Shown: one piece after another, positions 7,006-16,430 of the stretch
Position numbering within the stretch: the stretch's first letter is position 1
Layout: every line of letters starts with the position of its first letter
From: Actinomycetota bacterium
GTDB lineage: Bacteria; Actinomycetota; Aquicultoria; Aquicultorales; Aquicultoraceae
Reading direction: 5' to 3'
Length of the DNA: 39,169 nucleotides
Assembly: GCA_014859275.1 (NCBI GenBank)
Contig: JACUUO010000009.1
Span: 1 to 39,169 of the forward strand
The notes under the pieces: model-generated
The model's database searches: none
Told to the model about the DNA's origin: nothing
The model's input: only the letters and a program-made list of their open reading frames with translations
Program-made: the position numbers and the translations under genes

Positions 7006-8505
7006 TCAAGAGATTTTACCGAAGATCTGCTCTATCTTGTTCTCCGTGCCTTCTTCCAACATCTCAACCTTACCCACAGGAACGGTCTCATCAAATATGA
7101 GATGGGCTTTCTTTCCCCATTCTAAATCGAGAGTAGTACCAGAAAGTTTACCCTTGCGCTCAAGAAACTCCTTACCGACTGGATTTACCTTAAAAATGAA
7201 CGATTCTGCCACATGGGTTGAGGCTTGCCTCTTTATCTGCCTATAAATCTGAACACCAACCGTGGATTCAGATAGAACAACCCCTAGGCCATGACAGCAT
7301 GGACAGACCTTAGCCTGGAACTCAAGCAATCCCTGGCTCACGTTTTTTCTAGTCATTTCAACCAGACCGAGCTTTGATATCTCTATAACCCGGGTCTTCG
7401 TTCGATCGGTTACCAGAGTCTCGTTGAGCACTCGGAAAAGCTCTTCCCGGTGACCTGGGTCTTGCATATCAATGAAATCTATAACGATGATCCCACCAAT
7501 ATCCCTTAGCCTGAGTTGCCGGACAATCTCTTCCGCAGCCTCGAGGTTAGTTCTAAAGATCGTCTGCTCGAGATCTGTTTTACCAATATACTTCCCAGTA
7601 TTTACATCTATCGCGGTGAGGGCTTCCGTATGATCGATACTTATGTAGCCGCCAGAGCGCAGCCAGACCTTGCGCTTCATAGCATTTTCAATATCTTGAT
7701 TGATGTTGTACTTATCAAAAAGCGGCAATCTTTCGGTGTAAAGCTCCACCCTTTTAGCTAACTTGGGTTCGGTCGATTCAAGAAACTCGATTATGGATCC
7801 GTAATCTTCTTCGCTGTCGATGACCAGGCGCCTGAAATCGGCGGAAAAAAGATCGCGCACAATTCTTAGCGCAAGCTGGGGTTCTTGGTACATCAACCGG
7901 ACCGGGATCGATGAACGTACCTTGCGGCCTATCCTCCTCCAATAAAGGAGGAGTCTCTTAACATCCGCTCTTAAATCACCGACGTTAGCGCCCTCAGCAG
8001 CCGTCCTCGCAATAAGCCCCTTATTACGCGGCTTTATCCGATCGCAGATCTCCTTGAGCCTGCTTCTCTCTTCATCGGGCAGCCGTCTTGATACCCCGAC
8101 AAAATCAGAATAAGGCAGCAACACCAGATAGCGGCCCGGTAAGGTTACTTGAGTGGTTACTCTAGCCCCCTTTGAATCCATCGGCTCTTTGATTACCTGA
8201 ACGAGGATATCTTGCCCAGGTTTGAGTAGATGCTGGATCGGAGGCATCGACTCTTCTTCGCTCTCCTTTGGAAAAACGATCTCCTCAACATACAGGAAGG
8301 CATTTCGCTCTATGCCGATATCAACGAACGCAGCCTGCATCCCAGGCAAAATATCTTTTACCCTGCCCAAGTAGATATTCCCTACTATGGACGGGGTCTC
8401 GCGTCGTTCGAGGTATATCTCAACGAGTTCACGGTCTTCGAGGATAGCCGCCCTTATCTCAAAATCGTCTACGGAGATCATCAATTCACGATTTATCACG
8501 CTCAC
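7006..8505 (-). CDS. rng: Ribonuclease G/E family endoribonuclease
   Basis: The 499-residue protein is full length for RNase G. The N terminus has an S1-like RNA-binding domain (GNIYLGRVKDILPGMQAAFV, residues ~40-60). The catalytic core contains AIDVNTGKYIG and IIVIDFIDM, which carry the Asp residues that bind the catalytic metal. CPCCHGLG is the zinc-link motif for dimer formation. It processes rRNA and mRNA single-stranded, monophosphorylated 5' ends. The start overlaps the TIGR03936 gene by 20 bases. There is no RNase E-like C-terminal scaffold. It is the last gene of the cell-shape operon, ahead of the terminator at 6837-6885. Confidence 0.95.
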   Translation of the reverse strand: MSVINRELMISVDDFEIRAAILEDRELVEIYLERRETPSIVGNIYLGRVKDILPGMQAAFVDIGIERNAFLYVEEIVFPKESEEESMPPIQHLLKPGQDILVQVIKEPMDSKGARVTTQVTLPGRYLVLLPYSDFVGVSRRLPDEERSRLKEICDRIKPRNKGLIARTAAEGANVGDLRADVKRLLLYWRRIGRKVRSSIPVRLMYQEPQLALRIVRDLFSADFRRLVIDSEEDYGSIIEFLESTEPKLAKRVELYTERLPLFDKYNINQDIENAMKRKVWLRSGGYISIDHTEALTAIDVNTGKYIGKTDLEQTIFRTNLEAAEEIVRQLRLRDIGGIIVIDFIDMQDPGHREELFRVLNETLVTDRTKTRVIEISKLGLVEMTRKNVSQGLLEFQAKVCPCCHGLGVVLSESTVGVQIYRQIKRQASTHVAESFIFKVNPVGKEFLERKGKLSGTTLDLEWGKKAHLIFDETVPVGKVEMLEEGTENKIEQIFGKIS

Positions 8506-9220
8506 TTCTTATCTTCACACTTTCATAAAAATTGTAGATATCTATTAACGGAATACTCCAATTAACGTACTGTCCGATTCGATAGATTCCCGTTATCTCG
8601 ATGCCACCTGTCTGGGGGAACATTTCGGATAACCTATCGATAATGACATCTGGGCGTATGCTGTTCTTTTCCCCTGCAGCCAGCAGCATATAGAGACCGG
8701 CAGTCATACCGGCCGCTTCTTCAACGCACCAATCGAGAATCGATTGGTTAGTTTCTACCCATTTTTCTTTTCTCTTATGCTTCACGAGTAACCGCTCCTC
8801 ATTCCTGAGACGATCAATCAGTGGTTCCAGAGCAATGGTATTGTCTCCGACCTCTACCTCGACCCTGTATGCCGCGCTCTGAACCAAGCTCATGATTGAG
8901 GATTGTTTCCTGGGAATATATTTCGCCCTATAGACGCTCAATCCCTCCGGCAACACGCAAGATAATTTTTCTATTAACTGGCTCTCCGGAATCGGGTCCT
9001 TTATATCAACCATCAGATACTCTGATCGACTTCCCACCCCAACTGGAAGCGCTGGTCCATATGAGATTTTAGGCCTTGGATTAAACCCCCCACTCATCTC
9101 AATACCGATCTTTGCCCGCCGGAAGGATCGTTCCAGTACGCGCATCAGCTCAAGATGCGATAGATATTTTAGCGCTCCATCCTTTCCGTACTGCAGAATA
9201 ATTTTTTCCAGCCTAACCAG
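8486..9220 (-). CDS. TIGR03936 family protein (DUF2344, radical SAM-linked)
   Basis: About 245 residues of a DUF2344/TIGR03936 protein: KDGALKYLSHLELMRVLERS, then GFNPRPKISYGPALPVG, both typical of the family's N-terminal half. The function is unknown; the family is nearly always found beside a TIGR03960 radical SAM protein, and in some genomes the two are fused. The start is odd. Homology begins at about 9217, right after the TIGR03960 stop (9215-9213), but the frame has no ATG, GTG or TTG there. The nearest usual start is TTG at 9313, 31 codons upstream inside the previous gene; an in-frame ATG at 9448 is further still. I give CTG at 9220 as the homology-based start. Translational coupling or a rare start codon is likely. 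Confidence 0.8.
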   Translation of the reverse strand: MVRLEKIILQYGKDGALKYLSHLELMRVLERSFRRAKIGIEMSGGFNPRPKISYGPALPVGVGSRSEYLMVDIKDPIPESQLIEKLSCVLPEGLSVYRAKYIPRKQSSIMSLVQSAAYRVEVEVGDNTIALEPLIDRLRNEERLLVKHKRKEKWVETNQSILDWCVEEAAGMTAGLYMLLAAGEKNSIRPDVIIDRLSEMFPQTGGIEITGIYRIGQYVNWSIPLIDIYNFYESVKIRSERDKS

Positions 9221-11114
9221 TCCCGAAAAGTATATTATCGGCGTTAAGGTTTTGACATACCCCGCATGAACTGCATGCGTTAAGCCTGCAGTCCTCAGTA
9301 AGCTCGGCCTCAAGAGCGCGCATATATTCCATCTCCAAGAACCTTTTAGAAACACCGACATCGATATGCTGCCACGGTAGCACCTCATCACAACTTCGCT
9401 CTCTTTCCGCGAAAAATGCAGGGTCCAGGGCTGAATCACTAAATGCACTCACCCAGTCTTGAAATTTGATCTCCTTTGTCCAGGCATCGAATCTGCATCC
9501 AAGTTGCCATGCCCTATAGATAACATCGGCTACACGCCTATCTCCCCTTGCTATCGCCCCCTCGATTACGCTTGATTTCGCATTGTGCCACTTATATGAG
9601 AGATGCCTTCCCTTGAGACCCACATATAAAAATCTCTGTTTTTCTTCAAATTCCTCAAGCGAATCCTGGCGTGCCCATTGAAACGGAGTTTGCGGTTTTG
9701 GGGCAAACGCCGAAACGCTTACAACAACCATCAAACGGGACTTTGCGGGTCCACTTAGCGTACGCAATCCTACACCTACAACCTTTCGGGCGATATCTAC
9801 AATTCCCTGGAGATCATCTTTGGTTTCAGTTGGAAGCCCTATCATAAAGTAGAGCTTTATCCTCTGCCATCCTTCCTCGAAGGCAAGCTTAGCGGTACTT
9901 AAAATATCTTCCTCAGTGACATTTTTATTAACGACATCGCGAAGGCGTTGGGTACCGGCCTCCGGAGCAAAGGTAAGACCAGTTCTCTTTACTCTTGCGA
10001 TCTCCCTTACCAGTTCGACAGAGAACGCATCAACCCGGAGTGAGGGCAAGGATATGGATATACCTTGATCCGTATAAATATCAGATAGAGACCTCACCAC
10101 ATCCTCGATCAGGGTGTAGTCGGTACTGCTAAGTGAGGATAGTGATACTTCTTCATATCCCGTATGCTCCAATATGCGCGATATGCCGGATATTAACTGC
10201 TCCTTCGTCCGCTCCCTTACCGGGCGGTATATTATACCGGCCTGACAGAAACGGCACCCGCGGGTACAACCTCGCATTATTTCAACGGAACACCGGTCGT
10301 GGACCGCATCCATAAACGGGACGATCGGTCTTGTCGGCATAGGGATCTCGCTAAGATCTTTCACTATGCGCCGCGTTATCATATCTGCGGCACCCTCTTT
10401 AGCCTGCACCTCCCTAACTAAACCATCCTCGTCGTAGCTAACATCATAAAAGGAGGGTATATAGACGCCCGGTATCTTTGATAGGCGCTTTAGCACATCA
10501 AACCTGTTACTACCCCGGCCGTTCTTCTTCCAATCTTTTAAGGTTCCAACCAGTTCCAGGATTAACTCCTCGGCCTCGCCAATAACGAAAAGATCGAAAA
10601 ACGGCGCAAGTGGCTCGGGGTTGACCGTCCCCGGACCACCAGCAATCACCAGGGGATATCTACCATCTCTATCAGCAGCAAAGATCGGAATCCCTGCAAG
10701 ATCAAGCATATTCAGGACATTCGTATAGATCAGCTCATGTTGAAGCGAAAAACCTAAAACATCAAAATCGGCGACCCTACCGTGTGTCTCTAAGGTAAAG
10801 AGCGGGATAGCTCGCTTGCGCATAATTGATTCCATATCGGTCCATGGAGCGTATACGCGTTCGGCGGCTACATCTTCCTGTCCGTTGAGTATCTCATATA
10901 GAATTTGAAGGCCCATATTAGGCAGGCCCACCTCATAGGCATCCGGATAGGCAAGCGCAATTTTTATCCCCTTTTTAGAAATCTCCTTACGAACCGAATT
11001 GAGCTCATGATTTATATATCGACTCGGCTTCTCCACCTTGTTTAATATCCGCTCTATCTGTGGCCAAAGACTCAAGTACTTCACCTTTTTCACGTTCAAA
11101 ATATTTCTTAGCAA
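9213..11114 (-). CDS. TIGR03960 family B12-binding/radical SAM protein
   Basis: The 633-residue frame has an N-terminal B12-binding-like Rossmann region (YPDAYEVGLPNMGLQ, GGPGTVNPEP, FDLFVIGEAEE) followed by a radical SAM domain with CTRGCRFC (Cys283, 287, 290) and a C-terminal tail with CSSCGVC. The family's substrate is unknown; its fixed position beside TIGR03936, rng and rplU suggests a role in RNA or ribosome modification, which is an inference. The first 36 codons overlap the DUF697 gene by 110 bases. A start at one of the GTG/TTG codons around 11070-11095 is also possible, because family homology begins near KVEKPSRYI (residues 27-35). Confidence 0.85.
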   Translation of the reverse strand: MLRNILNVKKVKYLSLWPQIERILNKVEKPSRYINHELNSVRKEISKKGIKIALAYPDAYEVGLPNMGLQILYEILNGQEDVAAERVYAPWTDMESIMRKRAIPLFTLETHGRVADFDVLGFSLQHELIYTNVLNMLDLAGIPIFAADRDGRYPLVIAGGPGTVNPEPLAPFFDLFVIGEAEELILELVGTLKDWKKNGRGSNRFDVLKRLSKIPGVYIPSFYDVSYDEDGLVREVQAKEGAADMITRRIVKDLSEIPMPTRPIVPFMDAVHDRCSVEIMRGCTRGCRFCQAGIIYRPVRERTKEQLISGISRILEHTGYEEVSLSSLSSTDYTLIEDVVRSLSDIYTDQGISISLPSLRVDAFSVELVREIARVKRTGLTFAPEAGTQRLRDVVNKNVTEEDILSTAKLAFEEGWQRIKLYFMIGLPTETKDDLQGIVDIARKVVGVGLRTLSGPAKSRLMVVVSVSAFAPKPQTPFQWARQDSLEEFEEKQRFLYVGLKGRHLSYKWHNAKSSVIEGAIARGDRRVADVIYRAWQLGCRFDAWTKEIKFQDWVSAFSDSALDPAFFAERERSCDEVLPWQHIDVGVSKRFLEMEYMRALEAELTEDCRLNACSSCGVCQNLNADNILFGTG

Positions 11115-11925
11115 GCTGGCCCATTACGAGAGTTCCTCCATAGGCAACTCCACCCTTTACCGCCCATCCCGCTACGGGGACTAACGATACAAGCTGCCTG
11201 GCGGCCTCCCTAAATGCAAAACCTCCGCCTACAGTAGCCAAGACCTCGCTCAATCTCTTAGCCGAGAGTTCCTGGTTGTATATCGCGGCCAACCTAAGTA
11301 TCATCTTAATCTGATTTAATGTCAGAAGCGGCATATCCGCGCCAGGCACGAAAACCGCGACACCGATCAAGGCATTCTGCTTTGCCGTTTCCAGGATGGT
11401 GCGCTTTGCGACCTCTTCACGAAATACCGGTAGCGTGGCAGCAAGTGCAATCTGTTTTTTTGCAAGTTTATCTACGATCTTAGGGACCAAGATCGTGCGC
11501 ATTACCGCCTTATCTGAGAATGGTATGAAGGTAACGTCCTCACCGCTTACTCTAAAGATTTCGGTCAGGTCCTTAACAGACCAATCATTTATTTCCCGAC
11601 CGGTAACTACAACAAGCCTTGTCCCTGTGAGGGAAGCTTGCTCTAACATAGCGAGCAGATCTTCCCTTGATTGGTTCGGCGATACAGCGGCCAGTGCAAG
11701 GTCGGCATCCCTTAACCTTGCCTCTTTTCTTTTCTCACCGGGTAAGCTATTTAATCCAAAAACAACCTCCCCCTCGCCTTCGAGCTGCAATATTGCAGAT
11801 AGCTCAGCCTCCACCTGAGATTCGGCAATAACTGCGATGCTTACCCGCTCTTCTACCTCCCCGCGCACGGCATTGATCGCCTTCGTAACACTTCTAACTC
11901 TCTTAAAGTTTTTAATAATAGCCAC
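11005..11925 (-). CDS. DUF697 domain protein of unknown function
   Basis: This 306-residue protein has an N-terminal region resembling a degenerate nucleotide-binding fold without a P-loop (NSLPGEKRKEARLRDADLAL, then LVVVTG) and a C-terminal DUF697 region: IGVAVFVPGADMPLLTLNQ, IKMILRLAAIYN and an amphipathic, Gly/Ala-rich segment (SLVPVAGWAVKGGVAYGG) that may associate with the membrane. DUF697 domains occur in YcjF-like proteins and behind some GTPases. Its place between rodA and the radical SAM gene suggests a link to cell-wall growth or envelope stress, but I cannot assign a function. It starts 8 bases after the rodA stop, so it is co-transcribed. Confidence 0.75.
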   Translation of the reverse strand: MAIIKNFKRVRSVTKAINAVRGEVEERVSIAVIAESQVEAELSAILQLEGEGEVVFGLNSLPGEKRKEARLRDADLALAAVSPNQSREDLLAMLEQASLTGTRLVVVTGREINDWSVKDLTEIFRVSGEDVTFIPFSDKAVMRTILVPKIVDKLAKKQIALAATLPVFREEVAKRTILETAKQNALIGVAVFVPGADMPLLTLNQIKMILRLAAIYNQELSAKRLSEVLATVGGGFAFREAARQLVSLVPVAGWAVKGGVAYGGTLVMGQLAKKYFEREKGEVLESLATDRADIKQGGEAESIYKS

Positions 11926-11933
11926 ATTTTGTA

Positions 11934-13046
11934 TTATACAAAACGTCGGGCATAAACACTAAGTAGTATGCCAATGGCTGCCAAATGAGTAATAAGTGAG
12001 CTATTTCCATAACTAATAAATGGGAGAGGAATCCCGGTGATGGGCATAAGACCTATCGTCATACCGACATTTATCATGATCTGAAAGATCCAGAGCGAAA
12101 CTATGCCTGCTACCAGCAGAGTGCCGAAGAGATTCTTCGCGTAGGCGGCTGTTCGTAAACCCCGCATGATCAATATAAAGAAAAGCAACAGCAAAAAAGA
12201 TGCGCCTAAGAAACCGAGCTCTTCTCCGACGACTGAGAAGATAAAATCGGTATGGCGCTCCGGAAGGAATTGCAGCTTTGCCTGCGTGCCAGAGAATAGT
12301 CCCTTACCGCTAAATTGACCCGAGCCTATAGCGATCTTCGATTGCACGAGGTTGTAGATGGCATCTCGCGGGGCGTTATTCGGGTTGATAAACACGGTTA
12401 GCCGTTCAACCTGATGCGGCTCAAGAAGCTGAAAGTGGAATGCGCTGAACCCGATGATGATGCCGATTAAAAAGATGATCGCAAAGTGCCTGGCAGGAAA
12501 ACCAGCGATTAGCATCATGCCGAGGAGAATGGCGATAAAGCACAGCCCGGTCCCGAGATCGGGCTGTGCCAATACCAGGAGCAGCGGCAAGCTAACATGA
12601 ACCAGTGCAAGCACCAGATCCTGAATACTATTAAGTTGGGTTTTCCTGGAGGCGAAAAAGCTTGCCAGGGTTACAATGAGGAGTAATTTCGATAGCTCCG
12701 ACGGTTGAAATTGAAAAAAAGTGCCCAGTTCAATCCAGCTTTTTGCCCCATTAACGGTCTTACCGATAAGCAGGACAAGAGCAAGTATAGATATATTTAG
12801 CAGATATATAGATATCAAGTGATTCTTCCACCTGTTGTAGTTGGAGATGCTGATAATAACAATCGCTATTACTCCAATAAAAAGGCTGACCACCTGTTTC
12901 TTAAGGTGGAGATAGGGATCACCGCTGCTTAAATGAAGCGATTGAGTTGCGCTAAACACCATAATTACGCCGTAGGCGCAGAGTAATAGTGCGACAATGA
13001 CCATCATCAAATCGACTCTTCGATTTATGCTTGATAACAGATCCAT
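11934..13046 (-). CDS. rodA: RodA peptidoglycan glycosyltransferase (SEDS)
   Basis: A 370-residue polytopic membrane protein of about ten helices. It carries the SEDS signatures GAKSWIELG, FQPSELSKL, AQPDLGTG, the extracellular stretch FLPERHTDFIFSVVGEELGF, and the C-terminal TGIPLPFISYGNSSL. RodA polymerises lipid II during side-wall growth together with the transpeptidase encoded just upstream (mrdA, 6-base gap) and the MreBCD scaffold. The order mreB-C-D-mrdA-rodA is the standard elongasome operon. RodA is preferred over FtsW because of this context. Confidence 0.95.
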   Translation of the reverse strand: MDLLSSINRRVDLMMVIVALLLCAYGVIMVFSATQSLHLSSGDPYLHLKKQVVSLFIGVIAIVIISISNYNRWKNHLISIYLLNISILALVLLIGKTVNGAKSWIELGTFFQFQPSELSKLLLIVTLASFFASRKTQLNSIQDLVLALVHVSLPLLLVLAQPDLGTGLCFIAILLGMMLIAGFPARHFAIIFLIGIIIGFSAFHFQLLEPHQVERLTVFINPNNAPRDAIYNLVQSKIAIGSGQFSGKGLFSGTQAKLQFLPERHTDFIFSVVGEELGFLGASFLLLLFFILIMRGLRTAAYAKNLFGTLLVAGIVSLWIFQIMINVGMTIGLMPITGIPLPFISYGNSSLITHLAAIGILLSVYARRFV

Positions 13047-13052
13047 CTATAC

Positions 13053-14957
13053 CTACCTTGAAGGGTCATAAACATATCCTACTCCCTTATCATTGTAGCC
13101 CAGAGCAGTTGCCAAGATTTTCCTTACAGCCGGAGCTGCGGTCGAGCCGCCATGACCACCCTGCTCAACTATTACAACTGCCACATATCTCGGCTCCTCA
13201 GCCGGAGCATAACCAACAAACCAGGCAAAGTCATCCTTGCCACTAACCTGAGCGGTTCCAGTTTTGCCGGCAACCCTTGCTGGAAAGCCATTAAATGCAC
13301 CGGATGCGGTGCCCTGGGTCGTAACGCTCTCTAATGATTTTTGTATGAATCGAATGATCTCTTTTGATACCGGCAGCCTCTTCGCATCTTCCGGTTTTGG
13401 TTTGAACTCCGTTTTGACATTGCCATCCCAGGAGATCATAGCCTTCCCTACGTGGGGTCTATAAAATGTCCCGCCATTTGCAATCGCACCGTAGAATGCC
13501 GCGATTTGAAGAGGCGTTACTAGAAGATCGCCCTGCCCGATCGCCATATTAACCGTATCACCTGGATACCAGGGCTGGTACTCAGGGTTATTTCTATTGA
13601 ACTCTCGCTTCCATTTTTTATCAGGAACGCGCCCTTTTGTCTCGGTAGGCAGATCAATCCCAGAACGCGAGCCAAACCCGAAAACCCTGGACCAGTACTG
13701 AAGTCTTTCCCTGGCATCCTTATAGAACCGGTGCCCAATTATGTAAAACACCGTATCGCAGGACTCAGCCATACCCCTTTTCAGACCGATGCCGTGATGG
13801 CCAGAGCGCTTCCAGCATCTCTTCGCCCATTTTCTTCCCAGGCCTGTCCATCTTCCAGTGCAGGTGAAATTTTCGTTCTCAGACACTAGGCCGTCTTCCA
13901 GGGCTCCCATCATCGTTACTGGCTTAAAAATAGAGCCCGGTGGATAAGCCATCAAAGCCCGGTTATTCAAAGGGTAATGGTTCTCCTTCGCCATTAATTC
14001 CTTCCAGTTTTTCTTAGATATCCCACCGATGAAAAGTTCTGGACTAAACGTCGGGTTGCTTGCCATTGCAATTATCTCTCCATTTCTCGGGTCCAACACT
14101 ACTGCCGCACCGGCTTCAGCCTTGAACTTATCGCCCGGCCCACGCCTAGCCCGCTCAATTGCTTCTTCTAGGGCCTCCTCGGTGGCTTTTTGTATTTTAA
14201 GATCGATGGCAAGCATCAAATTATGCCCCGGAATGGGGTCTTCATTGCGGATAACACTGAGTGGTCTTCCGGCTGCATTTACTTCGAGATGCTGCCTACC
14301 CTTTCCTCCCCTCAATAATCCTTCATATATATTCTCAACCCCTGATTTTCCGATGATGTCTCCTAGCATATAATCCCCACCGGATTTTTTAAAATCCGAC
14401 ATCTCTTCCTCGGATATCTCACCCAGATAGCCAAACATATGGGCACCGAGAGAGCCGTGTGGATACCCCCGGATGGATTCGGTAACCACATCTACACCCG
14501 GCAATTCCATCTTATGCTCCTCAATATAAGCGAGGGTTCTATCATCGAGGTCACGCTTTACAACCCTTGGTTTTAATGGATCGGCCTTCTTTTCGGTAAG
14601 CTTATCTTTAATCTCATCAACCGTTATCCCTAGGATCTTACCCAGTTTATGGAGTATTTCCGGTTGCTTTTCCGCAACCGTGGGCGATATTGTAACCCCG
14701 ATACTAGGGCGATTGTTTACTAGTACTTGGCCATTTCTATCATAGATAAGGCCTCTCGGGGCATCAACTGGAACAACCCTGATATAGTTTCCTTCGGCAA
14801 GCTCCATATACCTTTGCCCACCCATGACCTGAAAAAACCAGAGCCTACTGATCAATATAATGAAGATACCTATCGCTATGAATGTAAGGATGACCAGCCT
14901 AGCCCTAATATCCTCCAGTTTTATGTTTTTATCGAGCGTTGCATCGGTTAATTCCAT
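13053..14957 (-). CDS. mrdA: Penicillin-binding protein 2 (elongasome transpeptidase)
   Basis: The 634-residue protein has one N-terminal membrane anchor (residues ~20-43), a dimerisation/pedestal region (APRGLIYDRNGQVL, GYPHGSLGAHMFGYLGE), and a class B transpeptidase domain. Active-site motifs are S342-IFK in PPGSIFKP, the SxD variant S399-C-D in MAESCDTVFY, and KTGTAQ about residue 567. It cross-links peptidoglycan in partnership with RodA. Length and motifs are normal. It starts 12 bases after mreD ends. Confidence 0.95.
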   Translation of the reverse strand: MELTDATLDKNIKLEDIRARLVILTFIAIGIFIILISRLWFFQVMGGQRYMELAEGNYIRVVPVDAPRGLIYDRNGQVLVNNRPSIGVTISPTVAEKQPEILHKLGKILGITVDEIKDKLTEKKADPLKPRVVKRDLDDRTLAYIEEHKMELPGVDVVTESIRGYPHGSLGAHMFGYLGEISEEEMSDFKKSGGDYMLGDIIGKSGVENIYEGLLRGGKGRQHLEVNAAGRPLSVIRNEDPIPGHNLMLAIDLKIQKATEEALEEAIERARRGPGDKFKAEAGAAVVLDPRNGEIIAMASNPTFSPELFIGGISKKNWKELMAKENHYPLNNRALMAYPPGSIFKPVTMMGALEDGLVSENENFTCTGRWTGLGRKWAKRCWKRSGHHGIGLKRGMAESCDTVFYIIGHRFYKDARERLQYWSRVFGFGSRSGIDLPTETKGRVPDKKWKREFNRNNPEYQPWYPGDTVNMAIGQGDLLVTPLQIAAFYGAIANGGTFYRPHVGKAMISWDGNVKTEFKPKPEDAKRLPVSKEIIRFIQKSLESVTTQGTASGAFNGFPARVAGKTGTAQVSGKDDFAWFVGYAPAEEPRYVAVVIVEQGGHGGSTAAPAVRKILATALGYNDKGVGYVYDPSR

Positions 14958-14969
14958 TTATTTAGCGCC

Positions 14970-15482
14970 TCATAGTTTACTTACTAATGGCGTTTCCTGC
15001 TTAAACACCATAAAGCGATGTGCCGCCAAGTATATAAAAGGTGTTAATAATGAATTGTAAAGCGCCGATGGCAGAATCGTTTTAACGATAAGCAGCTTTA
15101 AGGGAACAGCCTCGCCAAGTAGAAGCATAAAGCCTATATAAATGAACTCATTTAACCCTGTTGCAACAAATATCGCAAGCATAGGAAGGAGTATGTTCTC
15201 GATAAAGATAGTTCTCTGGACCAATCCTGCAAAAAACCCCACAATCGATTTACTTAGTAGATCAAGCCCAACGTGAGAGCCGATTAGAAGATCGCCCAGT
15301 AATCCTCCGGTAAATCCGGCAAGAGAGCCGGCAGAAGGCCCATACATAAAACCATAAAGCGCAGCTATAATAAGAATCACATCTGGCTTAGCGCCCGCTA
15401 TAGAGATATGAGGCACAACTGCAGCTTGGAATATAAAGGCCCCTAGAATCACCAGAAATGATTGGATGATCTTCAGCCACAT
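14970..15482 (-). CDS. mreD: MreD rod-shape membrane protein
   Basis: A very hydrophobic 170-residue protein with five or six predicted membrane helices and the family features AKPDVILIIAALYG and GFTGGLLGDLL. MreD is a small integral membrane partner of MreC in the elongasome and is recognised mainly by this topology and its place between mreC and mrdA. The ATG overlaps the mreC stop by one base. Confidence 0.9.
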   Translation of the reverse strand: MWLKIIQSFLVILGAFIFQAAVVPHISIAGAKPDVILIIAALYGFMYGPSAGSLAGFTGGLLGDLLIGSHVGLDLLSKSIVGFFAGLVQRTIFIENILLPMLAIFVATGLNEFIYIGFMLLLGEAVPLKLLIVKTILPSALYNSLLTPFIYLAAHRFMVFKQETPLVSKL

Positions 15483-16333
15483 CAGCTATCCTCCCTTGAA
15501 AATGCGAAGCCTGGCTCGTATTTTATGATGAAAACCTCCTCCAGATTCGCAAAATCAACCGGGGCGGCGATCTCAACAATCAAATGGAGACCGTAGAGCG
15601 TTTGCCTTACCTTAGAAACCTTACCGATATAAATTCCCTTGGGAAAAATTCCCCCCAACCCTGAAGTCACAATATGGTCGCCCTGTTCTATGGTTGAATC
15701 CCTGGATATATAGAGGAGGGAAAGCCTCTTGCTCTTAAGCTGTCCTTTGATTAACCCTACCTCACCCGTTCTTTTCACCTGTACCGAAACCCCACTCTCA
15801 ACGTCGTTGAGAAGGAGCACCTTTGCCGCATTCTGCGAAACATCAACCACTTGACCAACCAATCCCCCGCCAACAACAACCGGCATGTTACGCCTAACCC
15901 CGTCCTTATGTCCCCGATCAACTATAACCGACGACCACCAGTTATTCATGGGTTTTCCGATAACGTGTGCAGGTATTCCCTCGTAGTCTTCTTTTTCCTT
16001 GAAGCCGATGAGGTTTCGCAGACGACTATTTTCGTCTCTTAGACTGCGCAGCGAGGCAAGTTTACCCCGTAATTCAACCACCTCCCTGCGCAATTCCCTG
16101 TTTTCGCGCTTGATATCCCCGAAATGCACAAGGTAATCCCAGCCATCCTTGGTGGGTTGAAGGGCAGCTACGGCCACCGCCTGCAACGGCGATATTGCCG
16201 CCATAACAAAGCGCTGTGCTCGGTGGATTACGCCATCCTCGCCCTCACGGAAGTGGATGGTTAAGATGACTATACTTATGAAGATTAAACTGAGTATTAT
16301 TAGGTAGTTGCGTCTACCAAAAAAATCAGGCAT
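15482..16333 (-). CDS. mreC: MreC rod-shape protein
   Basis: The 283-residue protein has one N-terminal membrane segment (LIILSLIFISIVILTI), a coiled coil (KRENRELRREVVELRGKLAS, through residue ~105) and the C-terminal beta-barrel domain beginning VIGKPMNNWWSSVIVDRG and including GLVGQVVDVS. MreC sits outside the cytoplasmic membrane and couples MreB to PBP2. A weak ribosome site (GGGGA) precedes the ATG, and a 97-base gap with a short repeat family separates it from mreB, the only long gap inside this operon. Confidence 0.93.
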   Translation of the reverse strand: MPDFFGRRNYLIILSLIFISIVILTIHFREGEDGVIHRAQRFVMAAISPLQAVAVAALQPTKDGWDYLVHFGDIKRENRELRREVVELRGKLASLRSLRDENSRLRNLIGFKEKEDYEGIPAHVIGKPMNNWWSSVIVDRGHKDGVRRNMPVVVGGGLVGQVVDVSQNAAKVLLLNDVESGVSVQVKRTGEVGLIKGQLKSKRLSLLYISRDSTIEQGDHIVTSGLGGIFPKGIYIGKVSKVRQTLYGLHLIVEIAAPVDFANLEEVFIIKYEPGFAFSREDS

Positions 16334-16339
16334 AGAATC

Positions 16340-16428
16340 CCCAATAAATAGCTATCAGCTGTCAGCTTTTGGAAAAACCTTATACTAATCTCCTGCTGAT
16401 AGCTATTGGCTGATAGCTGATAACTAAA
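16340..16428. repeat. AGCTATCAGC-type interspersed repeat between mreB and mreC
   Basis: The gap holds several copies, in both orientations, of the words AGCTATCAGC and GCTGATAGCT (for example 16347-16370 and 16395-16425). They can pair into a hairpin between the two coding regions. A related word, AGCTGGCAGCTGATCGCTG, lies upstream of the rhodanese gene (26778-26797). This looks like a dispersed non-coding repeat, not a terminator, since no T-run follows. Confidence 0.5.
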
Positions 16429-16430
16429 CT

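Noticed and set aside
11396-11818. 140-codon plus-strand ORF
   Set aside because: Antisense to the DUF697 gene; no ribosome site and no recognisable sequence.
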